NCBI GenBank assembly: GCA_905480645.1
Contig: CAJQRC010000021.1
Location: forward strand, 124,001 to 188,000
Origin: an uncultured Tateyamaria sp.
Lineage (GTDB): Bacteria > Pseudomonadota > Alphaproteobacteria > Rhodobacterales > Rhodobacteraceae
Length of the DNA: 64,000 nucleotides
Reading direction: 5' to 3'
Shown piece after piece: positions 19,530 to 31,100 of this stretch (its first letter is position 1; every line of letters starts with the position of its first letter). The notes under the pieces were generated by a model. The model did not search any database, was not told the origin of the DNA, and saw only the letters and a program-made list of their open reading frames with translations. A program made the position numbers and the translations under genes.

Positions 19530-20438
19530 ATGAAAGCTCTATCTACAATCGATGCCGTACAAGAACTGTTGGCATCGCAAGATTATATCTGCGATCGAGC
19601 TCTTGGGACTGTAGTGTTTTTGAGCTTGCGGTTGGGTCGCCCCCTGTTTCTCGAAGGTGAGGCAGGGGTAGGTAAAACGGAGATTGCAAAGGCCTTAGCA
19701 TCTTCTTTGGGACGTCGGTTAATACGTCTACAATGCTACGAGGGTCTTGACGCGTCGACCGCTGTATATGAGTGGAATTTTGCAGCCCAAATGATAGCTA
19801 TCCGAACAGCGGAGGTTGCTGGCAACACTGAGCGTGGTGCTTTACAGTCAGAATTATTCTCGGATGACTACTTGATAGAAAGACCGTTACTTCAGGCGAT
19901 GCGTTCGGATAAAGATGGTGCTCCTATCCTTTTAATTGATGAATTGGATCGCACCGATGAACCGTTTGAAGCGTTTTTACTTGAGGCGTTAAGTGAATTC
20001 CAAGTTACTATACCGGAGCTGGGAACTGTGAAAGCACCTGAGCCACCGATTGTTATTGTCACTTCGAACAGAACTCGTGAAGTACATGATGCATTGAAAA
20101 GAAGATGTCTATATCATTGGGTAGACTATCCAAGTTTTGATCGTGAAATGGAAGTTCTTCGTGCGCGCGCCCCAGAAGCTTCCGAAACGTTGAGCAGGGA
20201 AGTCGTGGCCTTCGTTCAACGACTTCGGACAGAAGATTTATTTAAGAAACCAGGCGTGGCGGAAACGATCGACTGGGCTAAATGCTTATTAGCACTCGAC
20301 GTGATTACCTTGAGTCCCGAAGTGATTGCGGACACTCTAGGAGCGATCCTTAAGTATCAAGACGATATCCAGAGGCTTCAAGGTTCAGAGGCAAAACGAA
20401 TTTTAGATGAAGCCAAGGCTTCGCTTGAACCAGCGTAA
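19530..20438 (+). CDS. MoxR-family AAA+ ATPase (CoxD-like)
   Basis: A predicted cytosolic AAA+ chaperone-like ATPase of 302 residues. The ATG at 19530 follows AAGGA by eight bases; an in-frame TTG at 19509 is less likely. Visible motifs are Walker A FLEGEAGVGKTEIAKA, Walker B ILLIDELDRTDEPFE and the sensor region VTSNRTREVHDALKRRC. MoxR proteins work with a VWA-domain partner to mature or insert metal cofactors; the partner follows 61 bases downstream. The pair resembles CoxD/CoxE of CO-dehydrogenase-type molybdenum hydroxylases, but no such enzyme is in the window, so the client is unknown. Confidence 0.85.
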   Translation: MKALSTIDAVQELLASQDYICDRALGTVVFLSLRLGRPLFLEGEAGVGKTEIAKALASSLGRRLIRLQCYEGLDASTAVYEWNFAAQMIAIRTAEVAGNTERGALQSELFSDDYLIERPLLQAMRSDKDGAPILLIDELDRTDEPFEAFLLEALSEFQVTIPELGTVKAPEPPIVIVTSNRTREVHDALKRRCLYHWVDYPSFDREMEVLRARAPEASETLSREVVAFVQRLRTEDLFKKPGVAETIDWAKCLLALDVITLSPEVIADTLGAILKYQDDIQRLQGSEAKRILDEAKASLEPA

Positions 20439-20499
20439 TTTTGTTATGAGCTTTAAATTATACCATGGAGGTTTGGGAGGCTTTCTCCATTTTTGATAA

Positions 20500-21753
20500 A
20501 TGCCTGAGTTTGTACCTATTGAATTACCTGAAAACCCGAAGTTGGCGAGTAATATAGCGCATTTTACCCGTGCCTTACGGCGTGCTGGATTGCCAATCGG
20601 GTCAGGACGCTTGATTGATGCAATTAGGGCCGTCGAAGCTGCAGGATTTACCAGTAAAAATGATTTTTTTTGGACATTGCATGCATGTTTCGTCTCCCGA
20701 CCTGAGCAACGCGCTGTTTTTTCTCAGGTTTTTAGGCTCTATTGGCGCGATCCGCGGTATTTAGAGCATATGATGGCGGCGATGCTGCCGGCAGTACGCG
20801 GTGTACAAGAGGACCGTGTCTCACATGCTGCTGAGAAACGTGCGGCTGAAGCACTACTTGATGGTGCAGAAGCACTGGACGCGCCTCAGGAAGAGGAGGA
20901 GGGAGGTACAAAAATTGAAGTTGATGCGTCTCTCACTATGTCAGCAGAGGAAAAACTTAAATCGTTAGATTTTGAGCAGATGAGTACTGCTGAAATGGTA
21001 CAAGCCAAAATAATGTTGGCAAGGATGACTTTGCCAATAGATCCCTTGGCTTCACGTCGTACAAAGATGTCAACTTTGGGACGAATTGACCCTGCCCGTA
21101 CATTGCGTGCCTCCATGCGAAGTGGAGGTGATTTGCGTGAGTTAAAATATAAAAACCCCAAAATTAGATACCCCAACCTTGTTGTGCTTTGCGATATCTC
21201 TGGGTCGATGAGCCAGTATTCGCGCGCTGTTTTACATTTTGTGCACGCGGTTTCAAATGCGAAGGGTGCTGGATGGGCAAAAGTTTTTGCATTTACTTTT
21301 GGAACCCGATTAACAAACATTTCTCGTCACCTGAGACATCGTGATGTGGATTCAGCCCTAAAAGCTGCGGGGGCAGAGGCCCAAGACTGGGAAGGAGGAA
21401 CACGAATTGGTGAGTGCTTGGAGAATTTTAATAAGAAATGGTCCCGCCGGGTTTTGGGGCCAGGAGCCTTTGTTTTGTTGATAACGGATGGTTTAGACCG
21501 AGATGATCCAAATGCTCTTAGCAAGCAGATGGAACGTTTGCATTTATCGGCCCGTCGTCTTGTTTGGGTTAATCCGCTTTTGCGTTGGGATGAATTTGCG
21601 CCAAAGGCGCGAGGGATTGCTGCGATGCTGCCTCACGTAGATAGCTTTCGCGCAGGTCATTCTATTGCATCGCTGCAAGAGTTAGCTAATGTAATATCTC
21701 GGCGAGACGATGTAGGCGAACGTGATCGTTTACTGCGCATGAGGGGTCAATGA
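20500..21753 (+). CDS. VWA-domain protein, CoxE-like
   Basis: A 417-residue soluble protein that pairs with the MoxR ATPase just upstream. The N-terminal 200 residues contain an acidic, glutamate-rich linker around residue 130. The C-terminal von Willebrand A domain holds the MIDAS motif CDISGSMSQYSR at about residue 230, followed by GGTRIGECL and LITDGLDRDD. This layout is that of the CoxE/DUF58-like VWA family. The role is inferred as a co-chaperone for metallo-enzyme maturation. The true client is not in the window. Confidence 0.85.
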   Translation: MPEFVPIELPENPKLASNIAHFTRALRRAGLPIGSGRLIDAIRAVEAAGFTSKNDFFWTLHACFVSRPEQRAVFSQVFRLYWRDPRYLEHMMAAMLPAVRGVQEDRVSHAAEKRAAEALLDGAEALDAPQEEEEGGTKIEVDASLTMSAEEKLKSLDFEQMSTAEMVQAKIMLARMTLPIDPLASRRTKMSTLGRIDPARTLRASMRSGGDLRELKYKNPKIRYPNLVVLCDISGSMSQYSRAVLHFVHAVSNAKGAGWAKVFAFTFGTRLTNISRHLRHRDVDSALKAAGAEAQDWEGGTRIGECLENFNKKWSRRVLGPGAFVLLITDGLDRDDPNALSKQMERLHLSARRLVWVNPLLRWDEFAPKARGIAAMLPHVDSFRAGHSIASLQELANVISRRDDVGERDRLLRMRGQ

Positions 21754-22600
21754 GGCTTAACCACTTGAAATGGTTTATTAACAGTGAGTATTTGTAAGGG
21801 CTGGAGCATCTAGAGTTAAGTAAGCGCAATTCATAAAACTTATAATCGAGCGTTAAATAATGCTTGCTGAATTTATTACTATTTTCTCTTCTTGGGTTAG
21901 TGGCAGAGCTAACGGTTGGTTAGGCTGGAATAGGAAGTACTTTATTGATACTGCCAACGTTGGTTCTTTTATTCCCGCATTATACACCTTCATATCTCTC
22001 AATAAAAATGGCAGTAGTAACCACGCTAGCCTTCGCGCGAAGAAAACTAAACGTATTTTCAAAACAGAATGACACCTGTCCTGATAGCAGAAGGCGAACG
22101 CTTTTAAACCGAGTGTTTGGCGTAATATTTAAGGATTTGGAATGGCTGCGAAGACTATGCTTGAACGAAATAACTTTTGGTAGGATTATGCCTACCGTGT
22201 GTGAAATAAATCCAGTTGGGTGGGCTTGTAAAAAGAAATAAATACACATTGTTTTATACTTGCGCATAGAAATGGTATCTGTGCGTTAAGGAGCGGTTTT
22301 CCTCAGTCTTACCGAGTCCAAAAATCATTATTGCATATGCCAACGCAGCCAAACTCAACACGCTCCGTCTGTAGGTGCTAAGATGTTGCTTTTCTTTTGG
22401 CTTTTGTAGTGTCAATATGTCCTAAAACCATGCTAGATCGGCGTTCTATGGCCTGTTTTCGCAAACTCAATTAAACAGATTAAAACCAAGAGCTTTGATT
22501 TTGCGTAATGGCAGACTTCACCATCACCGAACTTGACATACAAGTGCTTTACCTCTTGGCAAAGCTACCCTACCCAAACAGTATCATGAGGAAATTTTAG
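21754..22600. other. Long gap, no confident gene
   Basis: About 850 bases between the VWA gene and the small secreted protein. Several frames of 60-98 codons are open on both strands (for example 21860-22072 plus, 21980-22267 minus), but they overlap each other, lack clear ribosome binding sites and resemble no family I know. The minus-strand segment at about 22265-22440 reads like decayed coding sequence. GAGGAAATTT before 22601 belongs to the next gene. Confidence 0.4.
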
Positions 22601-22888
22601 ATGAAAAAATTATTATCGTTGTTGACTGTTGCAATCATTACTCTTGGCAACAACGACGCATTGGCTCAGTCCCGAAACGAGGCCAATGTAGCTACACTCT
22701 ATCGCACCAGTGCTGCAGTAGATAATGCACGAATTCATATGGCTACATTTGACACAAATGTGAAAAAAAATAACGGATCTGTCTTCGACTACAACTGGGA
22801 AAACTGTCAGATTGGAGCGGAGTTGTTTCAAGGGCAATCTGGATTGAAAGTGGAATACTGGTGCGAAAAAGGGTTCTATCGAGAGTAG
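22601..22888 (+). CDS. Small secreted hypothetical protein
   Basis: A 95-residue protein with a clear signal peptide: MKKLLSLLTVAIITLG, then NNDALAQS, with cleavage likely after ALA or at AQS. The mature part is about 70 residues, rich in Asn and Asp, and has two Cys (WENCQIG and YWCEKGF) that could form a disulfide in the periplasm. GAGGAAA lies about nine bases before the ATG. I do not recognise the family. It stands alone, with long empty gaps on both sides. Confidence 0.65.
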   Translation: MKKLLSLLTVAIITLGNNDALAQSRNEANVATLYRTSAAVDNARIHMATFDTNVKKNNGSVFDYNWENCQIGAELFQGQSGLKVEYWCEKGFYRE

Positions 22889-23379
22889 TTTATTCGTGTG
22901 CTGGCGGTGATAATGCTCAGCGCAATGAGCAGTAAGAAAAGAGCAAAGACCACTAAGCTAAATCTCAATGGGCACAAGGTGGGACGCAATTAAAGTTGGG
23001 AAACCATCCCACTCTTAGTGTATTTTTACTGTTTTCGCTAATTAAAATAACAGGGTTGCATAGGTAGATTGGTTCAGCGGCATAGAAATATGTGGGCTAA
23101 TGTGCGCACCCTCTTTGAAACGGCTTATCATACTCGACTGTGAATATGTTTGAAACGTATGTCTGCAACCAACCGCATCACAGTTTAAGCGCTTTCTTTA
23201 TGCATTTAACATCTCTAAGCTGTTGATTGAATTCGAAGTTAAGTTCTCTCACAAAAAGTCGAATAACAAAAAACCTACGTTTGAAGCCTTTGTTGCAGAC
23301 AGAGTGATCAGCAAAAATGATTTTGGCATACTTAAGGTTCAGGTTCCAATACAATTGAGATTCTAGGCTTTCTACAGAC
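22889..23379. other. Gap without recognisable gene
   Basis: About 490 bases between the small secreted protein and the transporter. A small hairpin TGGGA-aacca-TCCCA lies near 22999-23013. The minus-strand frame 23178-23465 overlaps the start of the transporter gene and shows no family signature. No RNA gene was found. Confidence 0.35.
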
Positions 23380-24279
23380 ATGAAAAGTACACCAACCCAA
23401 AACCTTGTTCTTGGCTCTAGCTTGCTAACTGGTGAACTTTTTCTAACCATAGTTATAGCAAGCATCGTTAAGCTAATAGAACCGCAAATACCCGTGTTCC
23501 AAATATTATTATGCCGTTATCTGTTTTGTCTGCCATTATTAGTTATTTATGGTCGCTTGTCGCTCGGTCCACAATTCCTGAAGGTTACTAATGCTCGCAT
23601 CCTTTTTCTTAGAACCTTTTGCGGATTTTTGGGGTTATTATTTTGGTACCTAGCCATAGCAATAATTGATATAAGTTTAGCTACGGTTTTACTGAATACG
23701 ATGCCTTTATTTATAACATTATTATCTGCCCTAATGGGACATGATAGCATAGGAAAGAATCGCATATTAGCGGTCATGTTTGGCTTTGGTGGCGTTCTAT
23801 TAATTCTTCTGCCGATAAAGGCAGACTTTAATTTAATAGGAGTATCTTATGCTTTGTTAGGTGCATTTTTTGCGGGGCTCATGTTCGTATTTATACGTGT
23901 GCTTGGGAAAAGCGATGCATCTATTTCAACCGCTATTTGGTATAATGCTTTCGGTGCATTGGCGTCCGGTATTATATGTACGATTTTTACTAGTTTTCAA
24001 TTTTTAGACTACACAAAAACGGATGGTTTGCATCCCTTGGTTCTACTTATCACAATAGGTATTATAGCAAGTTTTCAACAATTTTTTCTGGCTGAAAGCC
24101 ATCGTTACGCAGGTGCATCTACCCTTGCTCCTCTTCACTATTTATCTATTCCGATTAGCGTTATTTTTGGGATAATTTTATTTGGAGATGTTATTACTGT
24201 GAAGTTCATAATTGGATCTTTAGTGATTGTGACAACAAGCGGCTACATTTTTTTAAGAGAACGTTGCCAAGGTAGTTAA
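23380..24279 (+). CDS. EamA/DMT-superfamily transporter
   Basis: A 299-residue inner-membrane protein with about ten hydrophobic helices in two EamA repeats (roughly residues 10-140 and 150-290). LLLCRYLFCLPLL-type sequence in the first repeat and STLAPLHYLSIPISVIFG in the second are typical of drug/metabolite exporters. The substrate cannot be told. No strong ribosome binding site precedes the ATG, so the start is less certain. It is a single gene, followed by two hairpins. Confidence 0.8.
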   Translation: MKSTPTQNLVLGSSLLTGELFLTIVIASIVKLIEPQIPVFQILLCRYLFCLPLLVIYGRLSLGPQFLKVTNARILFLRTFCGFLGLLFWYLAIAIIDISLATVLLNTMPLFITLLSALMGHDSIGKNRILAVMFGFGGVLLILLPIKADFNLIGVSYALLGAFFAGLMFVFIRVLGKSDASISTAIWYNAFGALASGIICTIFTSFQFLDYTKTDGLHPLVLLITIGIIASFQQFFLAESHRYAGASTLAPLHYLSIPISVIFGIILFGDVITVKFIIGSLVIVTTSGYIFLRERCQGS

Positions 24280-24310
24280 CCAAGGTATTAATTCTATGGC
24301 TAATTGAAGT

Positions 24311-24371
24311 GCGAACCCGTGTGTTCGCTCATGGATAATCGTGCCTGATTAGGGCCGACTTCTCGGCCCTA
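24311..24371. terminator. Two consecutive hairpins between converging genes
   Basis: GCGAAC-ccgtgt-GTTCGC at 24311-24328 and TAGGGCCGA-cttc-TCGGCCCTA at 24350-24371. The second has a perfect nine-base stem with a four-base loop. They lie between the converging transporter gene and purL and may end transcription from both sides. The T-tract after the second stem is short (GTTTA), so termination strength is uncertain. Confidence 0.55.
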
Positions 24372-24510
24372 GTTTAAAGGTGAACTCTCCGTCTGCATCG
24401 ATTGAATTGCGAAAACATTTCGCTAGTTTATTTCGGCAATAGCAAGCCCTAGATATAACATTTTTTAATAAATAATCTCACATACTGCCCAGCTATTTTT
24501 ATTGATGCAG

Positions 24511-26670
24511 TTAAGCAAATATTGAACAAAACGCATTGCGATAAGTGTTGCTTAACTCAGAAAGTGTCGCAGATGATTTGCCGAGCCAAACCATATTACC
24601 TGTAAATTTACCAACCGTTTGAATGCACACATCTGCCTGACCAGCGGCCAACATTAATCCTTCAGCTTTATCAAAATTACAGGCTACTAAATAACGAGCC
24701 TGATCTTCTCCAAAAAGAAATGGAGTTTCGTCACTGTCCAGTATAAACCCTACCCCAGCAGCCTCTGCCAGTTCAAAAGCTGCTATAGCAAGTCCGCCAT
24801 CGCTGATATCCGTACATGCAGTGATAAGATGGCGGTTATTAGAAATAAACTGCCCGTGTTTAGCTTCGACTTCTAAATTAACTTTTGGGGCCTCGCCCTC
24901 AGCACGGTCAAAGACTTCTTTTAGTAAGGCAGATTGACCTAAGTGTCCTTGTGTTTCGCCGATTAGAAGCGCCACATGACCATCCCGCACTTCGCAACCA
25001 ATAATATCGTCGCAGTGCTTTATCAAACCGACGGCTCCAATTGTTGGAGTTGGTAAAATACCCGTACCATCGGTTTCATTGTAGAGCGAAACGTTTCCTG
25101 AAACTATGGGCATGTCTAGGACCGTAACGGCTTCGCTGATGCCTTGGATGGCTCCAACGAACTGCCCCATGATTTCTGGTTTTTCTGGGTTGCCAAAATT
25201 CATATTGTCTGTCGTGGCCAACGGAGTTGCACCAACTGCACAAAGATTGCGGTATGCCTCAGCGACTGCTTGTTTGCCGCCTTCGATAGGGTTTGCTTTA
25301 ACGTAGCGCGGTGTCACATCTGAAGTAAACGCAAGTGCTTTGTCTGTGCCATGTACCCGAACAATTCCGCTGCCGATGCCAGGAGTTCGAGCACTATCGG
25401 CCATAACCATGGTATCATATTGTTCGTAAACCCATTGTTTAGAAGCATAATTTGGATTGGAAACCAGCGTGCGTAAAGCATCAATTGGATCTACGTTAGG
25501 TATCGCACCTAATGGCTCGGGTGCTGGAGTTGGTGTCCAGGCTCGATCATATTCTGGAGCTTCTGAAGAAAGTTTTGATAAAGGTAAGTCAGCTTTAACT
25601 TCGCCATCATGAATAACAATAAAACGATCATCAGCAATTGTTTCCCCGACAATTGCAAAATCGAGGTCCCATTTGTCAAAGACAGCTTTAGCATCCGCTT
25701 CCAATTCAGGGCGAAGTACCATCAGCATACGTTCTTGGGACTCAGATAACATCATTTCATATGCTGTCATTTGTTGCTCGCGCACCGGAACTTGATTTAG
25801 ATTTAGTTTGACACCCAAGCCACCCTTGTCACCCATCTCAACGGCTGAACAAGTCAAACCTGCGGCACCCATATCTTGTATTGAGATTACAGCCCCAGTT
25901 TCCATTAACTCCAGGGTAGCTTCCATCAAACGTTTTTCAGTAAAGGGATCGCCCACCTGAACAGTGGGACGCTTTTCCTCAATTTTATCGTCAAATTCGG
26001 CTGATGCCATAGTAGCGCCGCCCACTCCGTCACGGCCAGTTTTGGCGCCTAGATAGACGACAGGCATACCTATTCCTGAAGCAGCCGAATAGAAGATTTT
26101 ATCTGTCTCTGCGAGACCTGCAGCAAAAGCATTTACCAAGCAGTTCCCGTTATAAGCACTATCAAAACGAATTTCACCACCGACTGTTGGCACTCCAAAA
26201 GCGTTTCCATAGCCACCCACACCTTCAACAATGCCGTGAACCAATTGACGCGTTTTGGGATGAAGTGGGTCACCAAAGGATAATGCATTCATTGCTGCAA
26301 TCGGTCGTGCGCCCATTGTAAATACGTCACGTAGAATACCGCCAACACCAGTTGCTGCGCCTTGATAGGGTTCAATGTATGATGGATGGTTATGGCTTTC
26401 CATTTTGAAAACTACCGCCTGACCATCTCCAATATCTACTACACCAGCATTTTCGCCTGGGCCGCAAATAACTTGTGGCCCGTTTGTTGGAAGGGTGCGT
26501 AACCATTTTTTTGAAGACTTATAGGAACAGTGCTCGTTCCACATAGCCGAAAAAATACCGAGTTCAGTGAAAGTTGGAGTGCGGCCAATTATCTCAAGAA
26601 TGCGAGAATATTCTTCTGCTTTTAGTCCGTGGTCAGAAATAAGGCCCTCGGTGATCTGTGGTTCCAGCAT
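24511..26670 (-). CDS. purL: Phosphoribosylformylglycinamidine synthase, large catalytic subunit
   Basis: ATP-dependent step four of purine synthesis, working with PurS and PurQ. The 719-residue protein is the short PurL type. Motifs include [59 protein letters not shown] and the second-half [28 protein letters not shown] precedes the ATG. PurS and PurQ are not in the window. A 420-base gap upstream separates it from the LysR gene. Confidence 0.95.
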   Translation of the reverse strand: MLEPQITEGLISDHGLKAEEYSRILEIIGRTPTFTELGIFSAMWNEHCSYKSSKKWLRTLPTNGPQVICGPGENAGVVDIGDGQAVVFKMESHNHPSYIEPYQGAATGVGGILRDVFTMGARPIAAMNALSFGDPLHPKTRQLVHGIVEGVGGYGNAFGVPTVGGEIRFDSAYNGNCLVNAFAAGLAETDKIFYSAASGIGMPVVYLGAKTGRDGVGGATMASAEFDDKIEEKRPTVQVGDPFTEKRLMEATLELMETGAVISIQDMGAAGLTCSAVEMGDKGGLGVKLNLNQVPVREQQMTAYEMMLSESQERMLMVLRPELEADAKAVFDKWDLDFAIVGETIADDRFIVIHDGEVKADLPLSKLSSEAPEYDRAWTPTPAPEPLGAIPNVDPIDALRTLVSNPNYASKQWVYEQYDTMVMADSARTPGIGSGIVRVHGTDKALAFTSDVTPRYVKANPIEGGKQAVAEAYRNLCAVGATPLATTDNMNFGNPEKPEIMGQFVGAIQGISEAVTVLDMPIVSGNVSLYNETDGTGILPTPTIGAVGLIKHCDDIIGCEVRDGHVALLIGETQGHLGQSALLKEVFDRAEGEAPKVNLEVEAKHGQFISNNRHLITACTDISDGGLAIAAFELAEAAGVGFILDSDETPFLFGEDQARYLVACNFDKAEGLMLAAGQADVCIQTVGKFTGNMVWLGKSSATLSELSNTYRNAFCSIFA

Positions 26671-27091
26671 GTCTATCCCTAAGAATTTTCGCAGTGTTTA
26701 GAACAGCTAGACGCGAGGGGAAAGGGGCCGTCTAAAAGCAGCTGATATTTTATATATTTAGTTGTTTGAATGGTTGCAAAACGTAGACGTTAATTGTTTG
26801 AAGAGCTGTGATTATTTGTTGATAAAAATATATAATAATACTGTCATTTTGAGCTCAGGAAGCTTCGAAATTTACGTTTGAAAAACTTTTTGAGGTTTAT
26901 TTAGAAATGAAATAAGAAACGAATGTCGATCCAAGAAAAGTGCGGGTCTGAGCTAGTTAAAGTTAAACAAAGAGTTGTAGCGCGCGCCGCACGAGTTACC
27001 TCGTTAATTAGTTGGGTTGATCCTCGGATCATTCGCGAACAAATCAAAAATAAAAAGATTGAGCATGCCTGTAATCTTCTTTTTGCATTGG
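26671..27091. other. Gap upstream of purL, no confident gene
   Basis: About 420 bases. A 61-codon frame on the plus strand (26923-27108) has a weak ribosome binding site and runs into the end of the LysR gene; it is not supported well enough to call. No purine riboswitch core is visible before purL. Confidence 0.35.
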
Positions 27092-27997
27092 CTATATTTT
27101 TTCTTTAGCTCTCATGTCTTTGCGGTAAGAAATTATTTCTTCTTGAACAAAATCGCGAAACGCTGCAATCCGTTTTGAAGGCCTTAATTCTTCAGGGTAA
27201 GCCAAAAAAACAGGCACATCTGCAGATTGAATTTCAGGCAAAACATGAACAAGCCGCTGTTCATCCTGACTTACATAGTCTGGAAGAATCCCCAAACCAA
27301 GATTTTGGAGTACGCCCTGTAATACTCCAAAATAGTTGTTTACGGTCAGTAATGATTTTACATCGTAGGTTAATAGATGTTGGACCATGTTGGAACTAGC
27401 TCCGACCTGAGCTGAATTAGCATTTTGGCAGATCAACCTGTGATGAGTAAGATCTTCTAGCTTTCCAGGCATGCCGCATTCATCAATGTAAGGTTGCGTA
27501 GCAAAAAGTTGCATTTTGACAGTCATAAGGCGTTTTCGGATTAAATCTGCTTGGCTGGGTTCTTTCATACGAATAGCTACGTCAGCCTCACGCATGGGGA
27601 GATCTAGCACACGCTCTTCTAACATCAGATCAACACGTAAATCAGGGTAAAGTTTGTACAGTTTTGCTAAACGGGGTGCGAGCCATAGTGTCCCAAAGCC
27701 AATCGTTGTAGTTACACGTAGATCACCAAAAACTTCTTCTTCACTATCGCGAATTCGCGCAGAGGCTGTATCGAGACGTTTGTTCATAGCTGACGTTGCG
27801 TCAAAAAGAAGTTCTCCTTGTTCTGTTAAAATTAAGCCACGTGCATGCCGGTGAAAAAGTGTAGCATTTAAAGACTCTTCGAGACCGCGAATTTGGCGTG
27901 ATACTGCAGATTGGCTCAGATTTAGCTTATCGCCTGCGTGCGTAAGGCTACCTACATCAGCTACAGCGTGGAAAATACGCAATTTGTCCCAGTCCAT
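27092..27997 (-). CDS. LysR-family transcriptional regulator
   Basis: A 301-residue DNA-binding regulator. The N-terminal winged helix-turn-helix reads MDWDKLRIFHAVADVGS and LNLSQSAVSRQIRGLEE; residues 90-290 form the usual effector-binding domain. It is divergent from the indolepyruvate oxidoreductase gene with about 165 bases between the start codons, so it is the likely regulator of that gene, with an aromatic amino-acid derivative as possible effector. That link is inferred from position only. Confidence 0.85.
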   Translation of the reverse strand: MDWDKLRIFHAVADVGSLTHAGDKLNLSQSAVSRQIRGLEESLNATLFHRHARGLILTEQGELLFDATSAMNKRLDTASARIRDSEEEVFGDLRVTTTIGFGTLWLAPRLAKLYKLYPDLRVDLMLEERVLDLPMREADVAIRMKEPSQADLIRKRLMTVKMQLFATQPYIDECGMPGKLEDLTHHRLICQNANSAQVGASSNMVQHLLTYDVKSLLTVNNYFGVLQGVLQNLGLGILPDYVSQDEQRLVHVLPEIQSADVPVFLAYPEELRPSKRIAAFRDFVQEEIISYRKDMRAKEKI

Positions 27998-28162
27998 GCC
28001 TCTGGCCTCCTTTTGTTAGTTATCTTACTGCACAAATAAGCGTTTAGCACTGGCAAGATGACTTAATTTTGCAGATAAATAAAAAATAGTTACACCAGTC
28101 AGTAGTTGCTATCTATAAATGTTTGAGAATTGTGCAAGATTGATCTCAGCGGGGAAGCTATA

Positions 28163-31100
28163 ATGAGCAAGCAAAATATTTCACTGAATGATCGATACGA
28201 TCTTGCTAAAAGTCCAATTCTTTTAAATGGAACTCAAGCATTGGTGCGCTTAATGCTTATGCAAAAAACACGTGACAAGGCCATTGGCCTCAATACAGCA
28301 GGCTATGTAACTGGTTATCGCGGTTCCCCTTTGGGTTCAGTCGATATGCAAATGTCGCGCGCTCGAAAATTTTTGACAGCTTCGGACATTACTTTCCAAC
28401 CAGGCCTGAATGAGGATTTGGCGGCGACCGCGCTTTGGGGCGCACAACAAGCAGAATTGCGTGGTGAAGGAAAGTTTGATGGCGTTTTTGGCCTCTGGTA
28501 CGGAAAAGGGCCAGGTGTGGATCGATCGGGTGATGTAATGCGTCATGCGAATATGGCTGGCACTTCAACGAATGGTGGTGTTCTGATGGCGATGGGAGAT
28601 GATCATACAGGCGAGTCTTCCACCGTCTTGCACCAATCTGAATTCGCAGTAATTGATGCTTATATGCCTGTAATTTCACCAGCAGGCGTACAAGAAATCA
28701 TTGATTATGGTCTTTATGGTTATGCACTAAGTCGCTTTGCTGGTTTGTGGGTAGGCCTGAAAACTATGAAGGACACAATTGAGGTAACATCTGTAGTAGA
28801 CGGAAATCCACATAGGCTTAGCTTCAGCACCCCAGAGTTTTCAATGCCAGATGAGGGGCTGAATATTCGGCTAGTCGATGATCGTATTGAGCAAGAAGCT
28901 CGTTTGATTGATTATAAGCGTTTTGCAGCTCAAGCTTTTGCTCTTGAAAATAAAATAGACAAGCGGGTTTGGGGCAAAGCAGGTGCCAAAATTGGTTTTG
29001 TAGCTGCTGGCAAAAATTGGTTGGATTTGACGCACGCCCTCTCATTGTTAAACATTAATAATCAAGAAGCAAAACGACTTGGTATCACCACTTATAAAGT
29101 GGGGCAAACTTGGCCCCTTGAGACCAAAGGCTTTAGTGAATGGGCGGAAGGTCTCAATTTAATCGTAGTGGTGGAGGAAAAACGAAAACTTATAGAATTG
29201 CAAATTAAAGAGGCAATTTTTGATAATCGTCAAGGTTGCCGTGTTTATGGTGGAACGTGCCAGGGTGGTGAGTTTTTTAGCGCTAAATGGATGTTGGATC
29301 CTGTTGAGATTGCTTTGAAAATTGGTCGTGTCCTGATCGATGAAGGTCGTAGTACAGATGGTATAAAGGCTGGAATGGCTAGTCTTAATGCAGCACTTCA
29401 GCTTGATAATGCTGAAGAAATAGTAGAGCGTCTTCCTTATTTTTGTTCGGGCTGTCCACATAACTCCTCTACTAAAGTGCCGGACGGTAGTCGGGCATAT
29501 GCTGGCATAGGATGCCATTTCATGGCACAATGGATGGATCGGGAAACCCTTGGTTATACCCAAATGGGTGGTGAAGGTGCTAATTGGATTGGTGAGGCTC
29601 CATTTTCCAATCGAACTCATGTTTTTCAGAATATTGGAGACGGGACGTATAACCACTCAGGAGTACAGGCAATCCGTGCTGCGTTAGCAGCTGGTACAAC
29701 AATGACGTATAAAATCCTCTTTAATGATGCAGTTGCCATGACGGGTGGGCAAGGGAATGATGGGAACCTTGATCCCTACCGTATCGTAAATGAAATTCAG
29801 GCAATGGGCTGTACAAAAATAGCCATTGTTTATGACGACAAAGAAGAAATTGACTTTGCACGGTTTCCTAAGGAAGTTGAGAGTCATGAGCGAGCGGATA
29901 TGCAAAATGTCCAAGTGCAAATGGCAAATACTAGTGGTGTTTCGGTAATTGTTTATATCCAAACCTGCGCTGCAGAAAAACGCCGCCGTCGTAAGCGCGG
30001 AACATTTCCAGACATTGATAAGCGTATTTTTATAAACACTGATGTATGTGAAGGTTGTGGTGACTGTGGCTTACAGTCAAATTGTGTTTCGATTGTTCCA
30101 AAAGAGACGGAACTTGGTCGTAAACGTGAAATTGACCAGTCGTCTTGTAATAAAGATTTTTCTTGTATCAAAGGTTTTTGTCCGTCGTTTGTTACCCTTG
30201 AAGGAGCGCAAATCAAGAAACAAACCACGAAAGCACTTACTATCCCAGAATTGCCCATCCCAGAATTGCCAGCAATCAACGGAACATGGAATATAGTCAT
30301 AACGGGCGTTGGAGGCACTGGGGTCGTAACTATTGGTGCTGTACTGGCTCAAGCTGCTCATTTGGACGGCAAAGGGGCAAGTATGATGGAAATGGCAGGT
30401 CTCGCGCAAAAAGGTGGTGCTGTACACATACACTGTCGACTGGCTGATCACCCAGAAAATATAAATGCAATTCGAGTAGCTGCAGGTGAAGCTGATGCAT
30501 TAATTGGCGGTGATTTAGTCGTTAGTGCAGGGGCAAAGACCATTGGGTTGACTGCTACAGGTCGAACGGGTGCCGTAGTAAATAGTCACGAAATCATCAC
30601 AGGGGATTTTACTCGTGACACAGAATTTTCGCTTCCTACTGAAAGGCTAACATTAGCACTCGAGGCGCGTTTACGGGATCGGGTTGATTTGTTTGATGCT
30701 TCTGAACTTGCGAAGGCGATCATCGGGGACTCTATATTCTCCAACATGATACTTTTGGGGGCAGCTTGGCAGCAGGGCCTTATACCCTTAAACCTGACAT
30801 CAATTCGAGGCGCTATTGATCTAAATGGTGCTTTGGTAGATATGAACCTGCGTGCTTTTGAAATTGGACGATGGGCAGTGCTGTTTCCCAAGGATGCAGC
30901 AAAATTGTTGCAGCCTAGTGTGGTTTCATTCCCCAAATCCCTGCAAGATAAAATCACATTTAGAGCGGAGCATCTTATTGCTTATCAATCTAAGAGGCTT
31001 TCGAAGCGCTATCGAAAATTTGTAGATAGTATTGACGATACTAAATTGCGTGAAGCGATTGCCAAGGGGTATCATAAATTATTGTCCTATAAAGATGAGT

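Noticed and set aside
21860-22072. 70-codon plus-strand frame after the VWA gene and the overlapping minus frames
   Set aside because: Frames overlap on both strands, none has a good start signal, and composition looks non-coding.
26923-27108. 61-codon plus-strand frame between purL and the LysR gene
   Set aside because: Weak ribosome binding site, overlap with the 3' end of the LysR gene and no family resemblance; could be real but not supported.
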